The notes below the pieces were generated by a model that did not search any database, was not told the origin of the DNA, and saw nothing but the letters and a program-made list of their open reading frames with translations. Made by a program: the position numbers and the translations under genes. 64,000 nt of DNA from the NCBI GenBank assembly GCA_905216055.1, contig CAJMSH010000001.1, positions 186,001-250,000 on the forward strand, read 5' to 3'. Source of the stretch: an uncultured bacterium. GTDB lineage: Bacteria; Cyanobacteriota; Vampirovibrionia; Gastranaerophilales; Gastranaerophilaceae. This document shows positions 42,383 through 50,968 of the stretch, in pieces; the first letter of the stretch is position 1; every line of letters begins with the position of its first letter.

Positions 42383-42411
42383 TTGACAAGCAATTTGAAA
42401 AATCATAAAAT
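42383..42411 (+). promoter_or_regulatory. folK promoter, near-leaderless
   Basis: TTGACA (42383-42388), 17 nt, TAAAAT (42406-42411), then 9 nt to ATG 42421, so the transcript has about 3 nt before the start codon and no Shine-Dalgarno. Confidence 0.7.
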
Positions 42412-42420
42412 ATTAGGTGT

Positions 42421-42930
42421 ATGGCAATAGTTTATTTAAGTTTAGGTTCAAATAGCGGTGATCGTATTGGATTTGTTCAGCAGACAACAAGTCTTCTTGC
42501 AGCTGCTGATGGAATTACGCTTGTCAGAACTTCTGCTTTTTATGAAACTGAACCTTGGGGGATGGAATCTGAAAATTGGTTTGTAAATGCTGTTGTTGAA
42601 TTAAAAACAACTTTATCTCCAAGAGATCTTTTAAAAGAGTGCCAAAGAATAGAGAAGCAACTCGGAAGACAACATAACAGTTCGAATAAAGGGTATGCGG
42701 ATAGAACTATTGATATTGATATTTTGTTTTATAACAAAGATATTATTAATGAAGATGATTTGGTAATCCCGCATAAATATCTTCATTTAAGAGCGTTCAC
42801 TCTTGTTCCTTTGTTAGAATTAATTCCGAATTTTGAGCATCCCGTCTTGCATAGGACTATATCTGAACTTCATAATGATTTAGAAAATCCGGAAATGGTA
42901 TTTTTATATGGGACAAGAGTTGAAATCTAA
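42421..42930 (+). CDS. folK: 2-amino-4-hydroxy-6-hydroxymethyldihydropteridine diphosphokinase
   Basis: HPPK transfers diphosphate from ATP to 6-hydroxymethyl-dihydropterin in folate synthesis. YLSLGSNSGDR, SAFYETEPWG, WFVNAVVEL, RTIDIDILFYN with the metal-binding Asp pair, and PHKYLHLRAFTLVPL are the family motifs. The 169-residue length is normal. Its end overlaps the next gene by 23 nt. No other folate gene is in the window. Confidence 0.95.
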   Translation: MAIVYLSLGSNSGDRIGFVQQTTSLLAAADGITLVRTSAFYETEPWGMESENWFVNAVVELKTTLSPRDLLKECQRIEKQLGRQHNSSNKGYADRTIDIDILFYNKDIINEDDLVIPHKYLHLRAFTLVPLLELIPNFEHPVLHRTISELHNDLENPEMVFLYGTRVEI

Positions 42931-44038
42931 GGTCGCAATTATTGGATGCGGTCCTGCCGGTGCAATGTGTGCATATTTTTTGCAGGATAGTTGTGATGTG
43001 ATGGTGTTTGAAAAAAAATCCCCTTTAGTAACTTTGTTGCCGACAGGTGGTGGTAGGTGTAATTTTGCTCATGCTGAATATAATTTTAAAGAGCTTGCAT
43101 CTAATTATCCGAGAGGTGAAAAATTTTTATATTCTGTTTTTTCAAAATTTTCAACAACTGATACTCTTGATTTTTTTGAAAAAATAGGTATTAAATCGTA
43201 TGTCCAAGATGATATGAGAATTTTCCCGACTTCTAATAGCGCAAAAGATGTTAGAGATAAGTTTTTAAAGGCATTAAATCATACAAAGTTTATTAAAGAA
43301 AATGCTTTAAGAATAAACATTAAAGGAGATAAATTCTCGGTAGTTACTGATATGGGAGCGTATAACGCTGATTATGTGATAATATCAACGGGTGCTCATG
43401 CCGGTTTTGATTTAATTCGAATGCTCGGTCATAAGATAATAGAGCCGAAACCTTCTTTAGTGGGTTTAAAAACAGAGGAAGATTTTTCTAAAATTTCAGG
43501 TGTATCCATAAATGGAGTTTTGTTTACGCACAAAGGGGTGTCAGGCCCTGAAATTTATAGAATTTCGTCAATTAAAGCAAGGGATAAGTTCCCTTATAAA
43601 TTGAATTTTAATTTTATCGGTGATATTGAGTTGCAATCTCTTTTGAATGAAAATTCTCACAAAAGTATCAAAAATTTGCTTGGAGAATTTGTGCCAAAAT
43701 CATTTGCTCAATTTTGTCTTGAAAGCTTGCAGATTAATCCTGATAAAAAGTGTCATGAAATTGATGGCAAAACTCGTGATTGTATTTTAAATAAGCTTCA
43801 AAATTTTGAAGTGACTGTTATCGGTACTTTTCCTGACGGTGAAGTTGTTATGTCAGGAGGAGTTGATTTAAAAGAAGTTAATCCTAAAACTATGGAATCC
43901 AAAATCGTTAAGAATATATATTTTTGCGGAGAAGTTTTAGACATTGACGGCTTTTGCGGAGGGTTTAATCTTCAAAACTGCTGGTCGACCGCTTATTGCG
44001 CAAGTCAGGCCATTTTAGATAATTTGTTATCTTTCTGA
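42908..44038 (+). CDS. NAD(P)/FAD-dependent oxidoreductase, HI0933/BaiN-like
   Basis: A 376-residue flavoprotein. VAIIGCGPAGAMCAYFL is the FAD dinucleotide motif, PTGGGRCNFAHA the HI0933 signature, VIISTGAHAG a second nucleotide region and the C-terminal GFCGGFNLQNCWSTAYCASQ closes the FAD site. Members of the family reduce various substrates; the reaction here is unknown. It overlaps folK and converges with the gene ending at 44005 (34-nt overlap). The genomic pair folK/HI0933 has no obvious metabolic link. Confidence 0.88.
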   Translation: MGQELKSKVAIIGCGPAGAMCAYFLQDSCDVMVFEKKSPLVTLLPTGGGRCNFAHAEYNFKELASNYPRGEKFLYSVFSKFSTTDTLDFFEKIGIKSYVQDDMRIFPTSNSAKDVRDKFLKALNHTKFIKENALRINIKGDKFSVVTDMGAYNADYVIISTGAHAGFDLIRMLGHKIIEPKPSLVGLKTEEDFSKISGVSINGVLFTHKGVSGPEIYRISSIKARDKFPYKLNFNFIGDIELQSLLNENSHKSIKNLLGEFVPKSFAQFCLESLQINPDKKCHEIDGKTRDCILNKLQNFEVTVIGTFPDGEVVMSGGVDLKEVNPKTMESKIVKNIYFCGEVLDIDGFCGGFNLQNCWSTAYCASQAILDNLLSF

Positions 44039-45327
44039 TTATCCTGTTTTGCCATTTCCATAACTTTGTATTCTCTGTTGTTTGGTAGTATATATCTCAT
44101 AGCAATCATTAATGCCGGAACGGCAATCCCTAAGGCGCCAATACATGTTCCGATGTTTTTCAAAACAGCTCCTCTTTTTGCTTTTACAACGTCTTTTAAG
44201 TATTTTTCTACATTGTCTTTTGGCGCTTTTTTGTATAGCTCTTCAAGGTTAGATTTTAAATCTTTAATATCATTAATATCAATGAAAGCTCTTGTATCAA
44301 TTGCATCCGAATTTTTCAAAGTTTTAATTAGTTTAGATTTTTTTGCCATTTTGACAATAAAGTTATCAGGATTTTCGTGTATAAAGTTATATATATCGAT
44401 ATCTTTAGCATCTTTGCCTATTTTTGAAGAATATTCATCAAGACTGTTTTTTAGAGAATTATCTTTGAATGATTCTTTTAATTCTTTGCTTTCAATAATC
44501 ATTGAATCAAGTTTAATCGGTACTTTTGAATGATTTTCAAGGTATTTTTGAATCATTGAACCTGCAAAATACATGAAAAACCAAGTTCCGCCTTCTTTAA
44601 TGATATAATTTATTAATTCTTGGTTGCTTTGAGAGCTTGCAAGTCTTTCTGCAGTGATAGAACCGTCTAAAATCATTAAGTTTTTAACCGGATTGAACAT
44701 GAAATCTTGAATAGATCCGCTGAAAGATATATCTTTATTATTTTTATTTTTATGAACGGCTGAAAATGCCTTTGGAACTTTTTCAGTATAGGTATTTGGG
44801 AAATTTTTTATTTTATTTTTAAGATTGTTTTTATTTTTTTCTCTTAATTCCTCTTTAGCCTCTTGAAGTCTGTATTTTTGTCTGAATTTGGTTAGAGTTG
44901 CGTATGTAAATATTGCAGCAAAGGTTGAAAATCCGAATTTTGCCATTGCAAGGTTTTTCGTAAATTTAGGGTTATTAGAAGCTTTTATAATACTTTGTTT
45001 AATTTCTTCTGTTGGTGCTTTTTCAATTGCTTTTTCCAAAATCTCTTTATTTTTGAGGTTTCTAACGTCAAATTTTGGGTCAATCCCTAGAATTTTGTAT
45101 AATGTTAAATCTGTAATTGCTTTAAAAAATGGAATTCCGCCAAGCCATATTGCTTCTGTGCCGAATTCATCAATAAATCTGTCTTTCCCTTCTACATTTT
45201 TCCCTGTAATGTATGAACCTACTGTTAATCCTGTGCTGTTTGCCAAATCTTTTACCGCCAATGGTAAAAGAGACGCATTGCTCCCTAATTTTGAAAATAT
45301 ATATTCTGAGGTAATTGCTGGTATCAT
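44005..45327 (-). CDS. Unknown membrane protein related to the attenuator-controlled gene
   Basis: The 440 residues start with a hydrophobic segment (FSKLGSNASLLPL), a segment near EAIWLGGIPFFKAITDLTLY, another near 130-150, and a final helix (GTCIGALGIAVPALMIAM). NKDISFSGSIQDFM (about residue 200) places the SFSG tag in the middle of the protein, followed by LILDGSITAER-like and GGTWFFMYFAGSMIQKYLE segments. Order and spacing of these blocks resemble the 402-residue protein at 31594, so I infer paralogy. AAGGG about 7 nt upstream sets the start. The stop overlaps the flavoprotein gene by 34 nt. Confidence 0.6.
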   Translation of the reverse strand: MIPAITSEYIFSKLGSNASLLPLAVKDLANSTGLTVGSYITGKNVEGKDRFIDEFGTEAIWLGGIPFFKAITDLTLYKILGIDPKFDVRNLKNKEILEKAIEKAPTEEIKQSIIKASNNPKFTKNLAMAKFGFSTFAAIFTYATLTKFRQKYRLQEAKEELREKNKNNLKNKIKNFPNTYTEKVPKAFSAVHKNKNNKDISFSGSIQDFMFNPVKNLMILDGSITAERLASSQSNQELINYIIKEGGTWFFMYFAGSMIQKYLENHSKVPIKLDSMIIESKELKESFKDNSLKNSLDEYSSKIGKDAKDIDIYNFIHENPDNFIVKMAKKSKLIKTLKNSDAIDTRAFIDINDIKDLKSNLEELYKKAPKDNVEKYLKDVVKAKRGAVLKNIGTCIGALGIAVPALMIAMRYILPNNREYKVMEMAKQDNQKDNKLSKMA

Positions 45328-45368
45328 TTAGTTCCCTTTCCGTTTTCAATAATCTGTATCATAAACCC

Positions 45369-45389
45369 CAGATTAAGTTCATTAATCTG
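45369..45389. repeat. Inverted repeat upstream of the 440-residue gene
   Basis: CAGATTA (45369-45375), 7-nt loop, TAATCTG (45383-45389). It lies 42 nt upstream of the minus-strand start at 45327 and could be an operator or a 5' UTR hairpin. Confidence 0.35.
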
Positions 45390-45522
45390 AGAATTGGTGT
45401 GTTTGCTTTGATTATTGAATATCGTCGGATATTTTTTTGCATTAATCTAACCTTTCACTTTTTCATTAAATGTACTGAATATTTTTTCTTGCGCAAAATT
45501 CATTTAATATTAACGATTTTTT

Positions 45523-45660
45523 ACAAAAAAAAGACCTTTCGGGGGGAAAGGTCAAGTAATAAAAATCTTTTTTACAACGATAGTAAACGTGTCTTATTTT
45601 TAAAACAAGCCTTTCAATAAATTTACTATTCGTCGGTTTTGAATAAATTGAATATTCATA
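45523..45660 (-). ncRNA. Candidate small RNA (about 135 nt) or leaderless micro-peptide transcript
   Basis: Bounded by the promoter above and a strong terminator: GACCTTTC (46-53 nt in from 45500: 45546-45553, minus strand), loop CCCCC, GAAAGGTC (45533-45540), then T8. Inside, 8 bp (45580-45587 with 45622-45629) close a large loop with a smaller A/T hairpin. An ATG at 45659 lies 7 nt after the -10 and opens a 19-codon frame (to TAA at 45600; MNIQFIQNRRIVNLLKGLF) without a ribosome site, so a leaderless peptide is possible too. No known RNA family recognised. Confidence 0.5.
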
Positions 45661-45666
45661 GACAAT

Positions 45667-45695
45667 ATTATAAGCTAAATATTTTCTAATGTAAA
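45667..45695 (-). promoter_or_regulatory. Promoter of a candidate minus-strand small RNA
   Basis: Minus strand: TTTACA (45690-45695), 17 nt, TATAAT (45667-45672). The matching terminator ends at 45523. A plus-strand promoter for the gene at 45770 (TTGCAA 45703-45708, 17 nt, TAGTAT 45726-45731) lies next to it. Confidence 0.6.
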
Positions 45696-45769
45696 GCTTT
45701 AATTGCAAAAAAAGTTCTCTTTTGGTAGTATTTTCTTGTGATTAGTGATATGTAGCTTGTGGGAGAGAA

Positions 45770-48019
45770 ATGATTTTATTTATTATATCTTTTTTATTGG
45801 TATTTACTACCTCTTATTTTATAACTTGTTTGCTTGTTGATGATAAATTTGTTAACGGAATTTTTTATTTATTGCTAAGTGCGTTTGCAAATGTTGTTTT
45901 AACAATGGAAATTTTATCTTTATTTTCTGCAATTTCTGTTGTTGGAGTGTTAATTTTAAATGTATTATTCTTAATTTTATCTATTGTTATATGGTGTAAA
46001 AAAGGAAAGCCGGTTTGGAAAATCCCGTTTGAAAATATAAAATCATTTTTTAGAAAGTATTTAGTTTGTATTAACCAAGATAAATATTTTGCTGTATTAT
46101 CATTTGGCTTTTTAGTAGCAGTTGGAACAGCTTTGTTCATGTCAAGTTTTATGCCAATTATGAATTTGGATGCTGAATCTTATCATGCTTTAAGAAGTTT
46201 GTTTTGGATTCATAATCATAATTTGAATCATTTTTATATTGCAGATATAAGAAATATTGTTTTCCCTATTAATTCAGAAATTGTTTATGCATGGGTATTC
46301 ATGTTTATAAAACGTTCTGCATGGATTATGTATACTGCTTTTGCGGGTTTTATACTTGCGATGTGCGGAATTTATAATATTTTATCTCTTTTAAAATTCA
46401 GTATGAGAAAGAAATTATGGGTGATTTTTATAACATGTTCTTTATCATCTGTAATTGCTCAAATTACGAGCACTGAAACTGATATGATAATTGCAGGATT
46501 AATACTGTCAGCAATATATCTTTTCTGGTATGGCTTAAAGTCAAAACGCATTATTCCGATATTTATGTCTTCTTTGGCTTATGCACTTGCTGCAGGAACT
46601 AAAACAACTGCACTAATTACAGTTCCTGGTTGTGCTATCGGTTTTTTAGCTTTGGCATATTATTATGATAAAAAAGAATATTACAAACCTATTTTAAAAT
46701 TTATCGGGTTTGGAATATTGAACTTTATTATATTTTCATCTTATAATTATGTTTTAAATTTCTTAGATTTTGGTAATATTTTCGGATCAAAATATGTTTT
46801 GGCATCACATGGCAATTTTTATGGTTTAAAAGCTGTTCCTGCAAATTTCATAAAATATATATTTATGTTTGTTGATTTCGCTGGATTTAGATGGAATCAA
46901 TATTTAGCAGGTCATATCGAAAATGTTAGAAATGCTTTTTTGGCTATATTTAATCTTTCTGGTTTTAGAGATGGGTTTTATTCTACAGAAGGTAACAGAT
47001 TAACTCTTGTCGAACCAGTTATGGGATTGGGTGTTATTGGCTTAATTGTTTATCTCCCTTATTGGATTTTTTCATTATTAAGACCTATTTTTAAAAAGGA
47101 TAAAAGATCTTTATTTATCTTTTGTTTTGGATTGTTGCTTGTTATAAATTTGCTTTTTATGTCTTTGCAACTAGCTTATATGTCTTATAGTATAAGATTT
47201 TTAATGGGTTTTTGTGTTATATCTGCCCCAATTCTTGCTTATTCTTATTGTAAACGTAATAATTTTTATAAATTTATTGTTGTATTATTTTCTATGTTTT
47301 ATATGTGCCTTGTGTCAACTCATTTGTATTCAAGACCAATTGCAAAAATTATAGGTTATTTTAAAGCAGGTTATACTATCCAACAAATAAGAGAAATTGG
47401 ACAGTGTTCAATATACGTGTTTTTAAATACTTTAAGTCCTTCTGATAAACAATTTTATAAAAATTTGTGTGCGAGCGAATCTTGCATGTTAAAAAATTAT
47501 ATAAGGAAAAATATCAATAAAAATAATAAAATTATATTTTTTGCAAATACTCCGGAAAGATTGCTCCTTGTTAAAATGCTTGATTTTGAAGGTTATAGTA
47601 TAGATTTTGGTTCGGTAGAAAATATTGAAAATATAGATATGAACAAATATAATCTTGCTATATTTGAGGATAATAGTAATACTGTAACTAATATTAAGCA
47701 ATTTGATAATAGAAAATCTGATATTTCTGTTATCTCAAATAACAAATTAGTAGATAATACACAAACCGGAAATTATTGTGTGTACTCAAGATATAATGAT
47801 GAAATTATATCTGCAAATGATAACTCGGATAAGATCCCATTTATATGTATTTGTTATTATACGGATAAGTATTTGTCTGATAAGTTCAATTATAAATATT
47901 TAAATAACTTTATAGTAAATTTGAATTTTGGAGATAATGCTGATTTAAGTAAAGACAAATCTAAATTAATCTGGAACTATAGATTTTTTGAAAACATGTC
48001 AAATCCAATTATTAAATAA
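45770..48019 (+). CDS. GT-C-type membrane glycosyltransferase-like protein
   Basis: The first about 550 residues have 12 or more membrane helices. In the first outside loop, IMNLDAESYHALRSLFWIHN has an Asp-x-Glu with an aromatic that matches the metal/lipid-sugar site of GT-C (GT39/ArnT-like) transferases using undecaprenyl-phosphate sugars. A C-terminal soluble region of about 190 residues is Asn-rich. GGGAGAG site before the ATG. No neighbours hint at the acceptor. I would not assign the exact reaction. Confidence 0.6.
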   Translation: MILFIISFLLVFTTSYFITCLLVDDKFVNGIFYLLLSAFANVVLTMEILSLFSAISVVGVLILNVLFLILSIVIWCKKGKPVWKIPFENIKSFFRKYLVCINQDKYFAVLSFGFLVAVGTALFMSSFMPIMNLDAESYHALRSLFWIHNHNLNHFYIADIRNIVFPINSEIVYAWVFMFIKRSAWIMYTAFAGFILAMCGIYNILSLLKFSMRKKLWVIFITCSLSSVIAQITSTETDMIIAGLILSAIYLFWYGLKSKRIIPIFMSSLAYALAAGTKTTALITVPGCAIGFLALAYYYDKKEYYKPILKFIGFGILNFIIFSSYNYVLNFLDFGNIFGSKYVLASHGNFYGLKAVPANFIKYIFMFVDFAGFRWNQYLAGHIENVRNAFLAIFNLSGFRDGFYSTEGNRLTLVEPVMGLGVIGLIVYLPYWIFSLLRPIFKKDKRSLFIFCFGLLLVINLLFMSLQLAYMSYSIRFLMGFCVISAPILAYSYCKRNNFYKFIVVLFSMFYMCLVSTHLYSRPIAKIIGYFKAGYTIQQIREIGQCSIYVFLNTLSPSDKQFYKNLCASESCMLKNYIRKNINKNNKIIFFANTPERLLLVKMLDFEGYSIDFGSVENIENIDMNKYNLAIFEDNSNTVTNIKQFDNRKSDISVISNNKLVDNTQTGNYCVYSRYNDEIISANDNSDKIPFICICYYTDKYLSDKFNYKYLNNFIVNLNFGDNADLSKDKSKLIWNYRFFENMSNPIIK

Positions 48020-48040
48020 AATTAAAATTTGTTTTAAATA

Positions 48041-48073
48041 GAAAAACCGGCTGTATTTTATAGTCGGTTTTTA
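48041..48073 (+). terminator. Terminator of the GT-C gene
   Basis: AAAAACCGGCT pairs with AGTCGGTTTTT (one mismatch), followed by T-rich DNA; about 25 nt after the stop at 48019. Confidence 0.65.
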
Positions 48074-48091
48074 TTTTACAGTCATAAATGC

Positions 48092-48113
48092 AAAAAAAAA
48101 GACCCATAAGGTC
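48092..48113 (-). terminator. Terminator after tRNA-Glu
   Basis: Minus strand: GACC (48110-48113), loop TTATG, GGTC (48101-48104), then T9 (48092-48100). Short stem but long T run, 15 nt beyond the tRNA 3' end. Confidence 0.55.
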
Positions 48114-48127
48114 ATTTCTTTTTTAAA

Positions 48128-48203
48128 TGGTACCCCCAAGCGAATTCGAATCGCTGTCTACACCGTGAAAGGGTGTTGTCCTAGGCCTCTAGACGATGGG
48201 GGC
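48128..48203 (-). tRNA. tRNA-Glu (anticodon TTC)
   Basis: From 48203: GCCCCCA acceptor, D arm GTCTAGAGGCCTAGGAC, anticodon stem ACACC with loop CTTTCAC (TTC), T arm with TTCGAAT, and TGGGGGT plus A and CCA. The first pair is G-U. CCA is encoded. The promoter is near consensus. Confidence 0.92.
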
Positions 48204-48224
48204 TTGTTTCTTTCGACAAGTTCA

Positions 48225-48253
48225 ATTCTACATGAAGCAAAATTAAATGTCAA
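48225..48253 (-). promoter_or_regulatory. tRNA-Glu promoter
   Basis: Minus strand: TTGACA (48248-48253), 17 nt, TAGAAT (48225-48230). The tRNA starts about 21 nt past the -10. Confidence 0.7.
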
Positions 48254-48324
48254 CCATTTTTTTTAATTTTTTTTTATTAATTATATTTTACTTATATTTT
48301 TTTTGTAAGTAATTCTTCTCCCCC

Positions 48325-48353
48325 TTGAAAGTTTTTTACTTTTTATGTAAAAT
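48325..48353 (+). promoter_or_regulatory. clpC promoter
   Basis: TTGAAA (48325-48330), 17 nt, TAAAAT (48348-48353). GGAGTCA at 48378-48384 is the ribosome site. I see no CtsR-type or CIRCE-type repeat. Confidence 0.65.
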
Positions 48354-48388
48354 ATATATATTAAAAAGAGAGAGATAGGAGTCATTTA

Positions 48389-50884
48389 ATGTTCGAACGT
48401 TTTACGGAAAAAGCTATAAAAGTTATAATGTTGGCTCAAGAAGAAGCTCGAAGACTTGGTCATAACTTTGTCGGAACTGAACAAGTTCTTCTCGGACTTA
48501 TTGGTGAAGGAACAGGGGTCGCTGCCAAAACTTTAAAATCTATGGGAGTTACTCTTAAAGATGCAAGAGCTGAAGTCGAAAAAATTATCGGCAGAGGTTC
48601 AGGTTTTGTCGCTGTTGAAATTCCTTTTACACCTAGAGCTAAAAGAGTTTTGGAATTGTCTTGGGATGAAGCAAGACAATTAGGTCATAATTATATTGGA
48701 ACTGAACACCTCTTATTAGGCCTAATAAGAGAAGGTGAAGGTGTTGCAGCTAGAGTTTTGGAAAATCTTGGCGTTGATTTAAACAAAATTAGAAGTAATG
48801 TTATTAAAATGCTTGGAGAATCTAAACCTCAATCTGTATCTTCAGGTAGTTCAAGTTCTTCTTCTTCATCAGGTGGAAAAACTAAAACACCTAGTTTAGA
48901 CGAGTTTGGTAGAGATTTAACGCTTGCCGCTCAAGAATTGAGATTGGATCCTGTTGTTGGAAGAGAAAAAGAAATTGAACGTGTTATTCAAATCCTTGCA
49001 CGACGTACTAAAAACAATCCTGTTTTAATCGGTGAACCGGGTGTTGGTAAAACTGCTGTTGCAGAAGGACTCGCAACAAGAATTGTTAATGCTGAAGTTC
49101 CTGATATTTTAGATGGTAAAAAAGTTATTCAGCTTGATATGGGACTTTTGGTTGCAGGGACTAAATATCGTGGTGAATTTGAAGAACGTTTGAAAAAAAT
49201 CATGGATGAAATTCGTCAGGCAGGAAATATTATTCTTGTAATTGATGAAATGCATACATTGATTGGTGCTGGTGCTGCAGAAGGCGCTATTGATGCTGCT
49301 AATATTTTAAAACCTGCGTTATCAAGAGGTGAAATTCAGGTTATCGGTGCTACAACTCTTGATGAATACAGAAAATATGTTGAAAAAGATTCAGCATTGG
49401 AACGTCGTTTCCAACCTGTAATTATCGATGAGCCTTCTGAAGATGAGTCTATTGAGATTTTGAAAGGCTTAAAACCAAAATATGAAGAACACCACAAATT
49501 GATAATTTCTGATGAAGCAATTGTTGCTGCTGTAAAATTATCTAACAAATATATTACAGACAGATTCTTACCGGATAAAGCAATTGATGTTATTGATGAA
49601 GCTTCTTCAAAGGTGCGTTTGAAAGTTTCAAATCTTTCTCCTGAAGGCAAAGAGCTTGAAAAAGAATTGCGTGCCTTAATCAAGGACAAAGAAGATGCTA
49701 TCAGAAATCAGGAATTTGAAAAAGCATCTCAGTTGCGTGATGATGAAGCTGAGTTGAAAGATAGAATTCGTGAAATGACTCAGAAGTACAAAGAAGAGCA
49801 TGAAGCAAATAAACCTACTGTTACTGCAGAAAATGTTGCAGAAGTTATTTCAACAATGACAGGTGTTCCTGTTACAAAATTGACAGAAGGTGAAAGTGAA
49901 AGATTATTAAAACTTGAAGATACTTTACATAAAAGAGTTATTGGTCAAAATGAAGCTGTTGTTGCTATATCAAAAGCTATCAGACGTGCTCGTGTTGGTT
50001 TAAAAAGCCCGAACAGACCAATCGGAAGCTTTATCTTCTGCGGACCTACAGGTGTTGGTAAAACAGAGCTTGCAAAAGCTCTTGCTGAGGCTGTATTTGG
50101 TTCCGAAGACAACATGATAAGAGTTGATATGTCTGAATTTATGGAAAAACATTCAACTGCAAAACTTATCGGTTCTCCTCCGGGATACGTTGGTTATGAT
50201 GACGGCGGTCATTTGACTGAGCTTGTTCGTAAGAAACCTTACAGCGTAATTCTATTTGATGAAATAGAAAAAGCTCACCCTGATGTATTTAATATTATGT
50301 TGCAGATCTTGGATGACGGACGTTTGACTGATGCTAAAGGTCGTCATGTTAATTTCAAAAACACTATTATTATCATGACATCAAATGTAGGTGCAAGCAT
50401 GATTACAACTACTGCGAAGTTAGGTTTCTCAACAGGTGATGATGAAGCAAAAGACAAATACGAAAAACTTAAAGAAACAGTTTCTGAAGAAATGAAAAAA
50501 GCATTCAGACCTGAATTCTTGAACCGTATTGATGAAACAATCGTATTTGCTCATCTAACTCAAGAAGAAATCAGACAAATTGTTGATTTGATGTTGAAAG
50601 ACTTGTTCAAACGTTTGGCTGAAAGAGAATTATCTGTTGAAGTTACTGATGAAGTTAAAGATCATTTGGCTAAAAACGGTTACTCTGAAGCTTACGGTGC
50701 AAGACCTTTAAGAAGATTAATTCAACGTAAAATCGAGGATATGCTTGCTGAAGAAATTCTTTCAGGCAAATATAATCCTGGTGATACGATTGTGATAAAA
50801 CTTGTGGATGACAAAATTGCTTTTGAAAAAAAGGCTAAGAAGTCAAAAAAAGAGCAAAGTGAGACATCTGAAGTTGCACAATAA
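48389..50884 (+). CDS. clpC: ATP-dependent Clp protease ATP-binding subunit ClpC
   Basis: ClpC is a two-ring AAA+ unfoldase that feeds ClpP and needs an adaptor. The order is complete: two N-terminal Clp_N repeats (FTEKAIKVIMLAQEEARRLGHN; FTPRAKRVLELSWDEARQLGHN), a Ser-rich linker, first Walker A GEPGVGKTA (about residue 215), a UVR/M-domain (DKEDAIRNQEFEKASQLRDDEAEL) and second Walker A GPTGVGKTELAKAL (about residue 552). The 831 residues and UVR motif set it apart from ClpA/ClpB. Cyanobacterial and Firmicute-type Clp. No mcsA/mcsB or ctsR is adjacent. Confidence 0.97.
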   Translation: MFERFTEKAIKVIMLAQEEARRLGHNFVGTEQVLLGLIGEGTGVAAKTLKSMGVTLKDARAEVEKIIGRGSGFVAVEIPFTPRAKRVLELSWDEARQLGHNYIGTEHLLLGLIREGEGVAARVLENLGVDLNKIRSNVIKMLGESKPQSVSSGSSSSSSSSGGKTKTPSLDEFGRDLTLAAQELRLDPVVGREKEIERVIQILARRTKNNPVLIGEPGVGKTAVAEGLATRIVNAEVPDILDGKKVIQLDMGLLVAGTKYRGEFEERLKKIMDEIRQAGNIILVIDEMHTLIGAGAAEGAIDAANILKPALSRGEIQVIGATTLDEYRKYVEKDSALERRFQPVIIDEPSEDESIEILKGLKPKYEEHHKLIISDEAIVAAVKLSNKYITDRFLPDKAIDVIDEASSKVRLKVSNLSPEGKELEKELRALIKDKEDAIRNQEFEKASQLRDDEAELKDRIREMTQKYKEEHEANKPTVTAENVAEVISTMTGVPVTKLTEGESERLLKLEDTLHKRVIGQNEAVVAISKAIRRARVGLKSPNRPIGSFIFCGPTGVGKTELAKALAEAVFGSEDNMIRVDMSEFMEKHSTAKLIGSPPGYVGYDDGGHLTELVRKKPYSVILFDEIEKAHPDVFNIMLQILDDGRLTDAKGRHVNFKNTIIIMTSNVGASMITTTAKLGFSTGDDEAKDKYEKLKETVSEEMKKAFRPEFLNRIDETIVFAHLTQEEIRQIVDLMLKDLFKRLAERELSVEVTDEVKDHLAKNGYSEAYGARPLRRLIQRKIEDMLAEEILSGKYNPGDTIVIKLVDDKIAFEKKAKKSKKEQSETSEVAQ

Positions 50885-50889
50885 ATTTT

Positions 50890-50921
50890 AAAAGTCCCGT
50901 TTTCTAAACGGGGCTTTTTTT
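50890..50921 (+). terminator. clpC terminator
   Basis: AGTCCCGTTT (50893-50902) with AAACGGGGCT (50906-50915) and T7 after; starts 6 nt past the clpC stop. Confidence 0.85.
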
Positions 50922-50933
50922 ATGCTTGATATT

Positions 50934-50961
50934 TTGTAAAAAATAGTTTAAATTATATATT
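50934..50961 (+). promoter_or_regulatory. Leaderless promoter of the GspF/PilC gene
   Basis: TTGTAA (50934-50939), 16 nt, TATATT (50956-50961), then 7 nt to ATG 50969. Confidence 0.55.
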
Positions 50962-50968
50962 GAAGGTT

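Noticed and set aside
45466..45708. 80-codon open frame on the minus strand
   Set aside because: It contains the strong terminator at 45533-45553 and has no ribosome site; a small RNA is a better reading.
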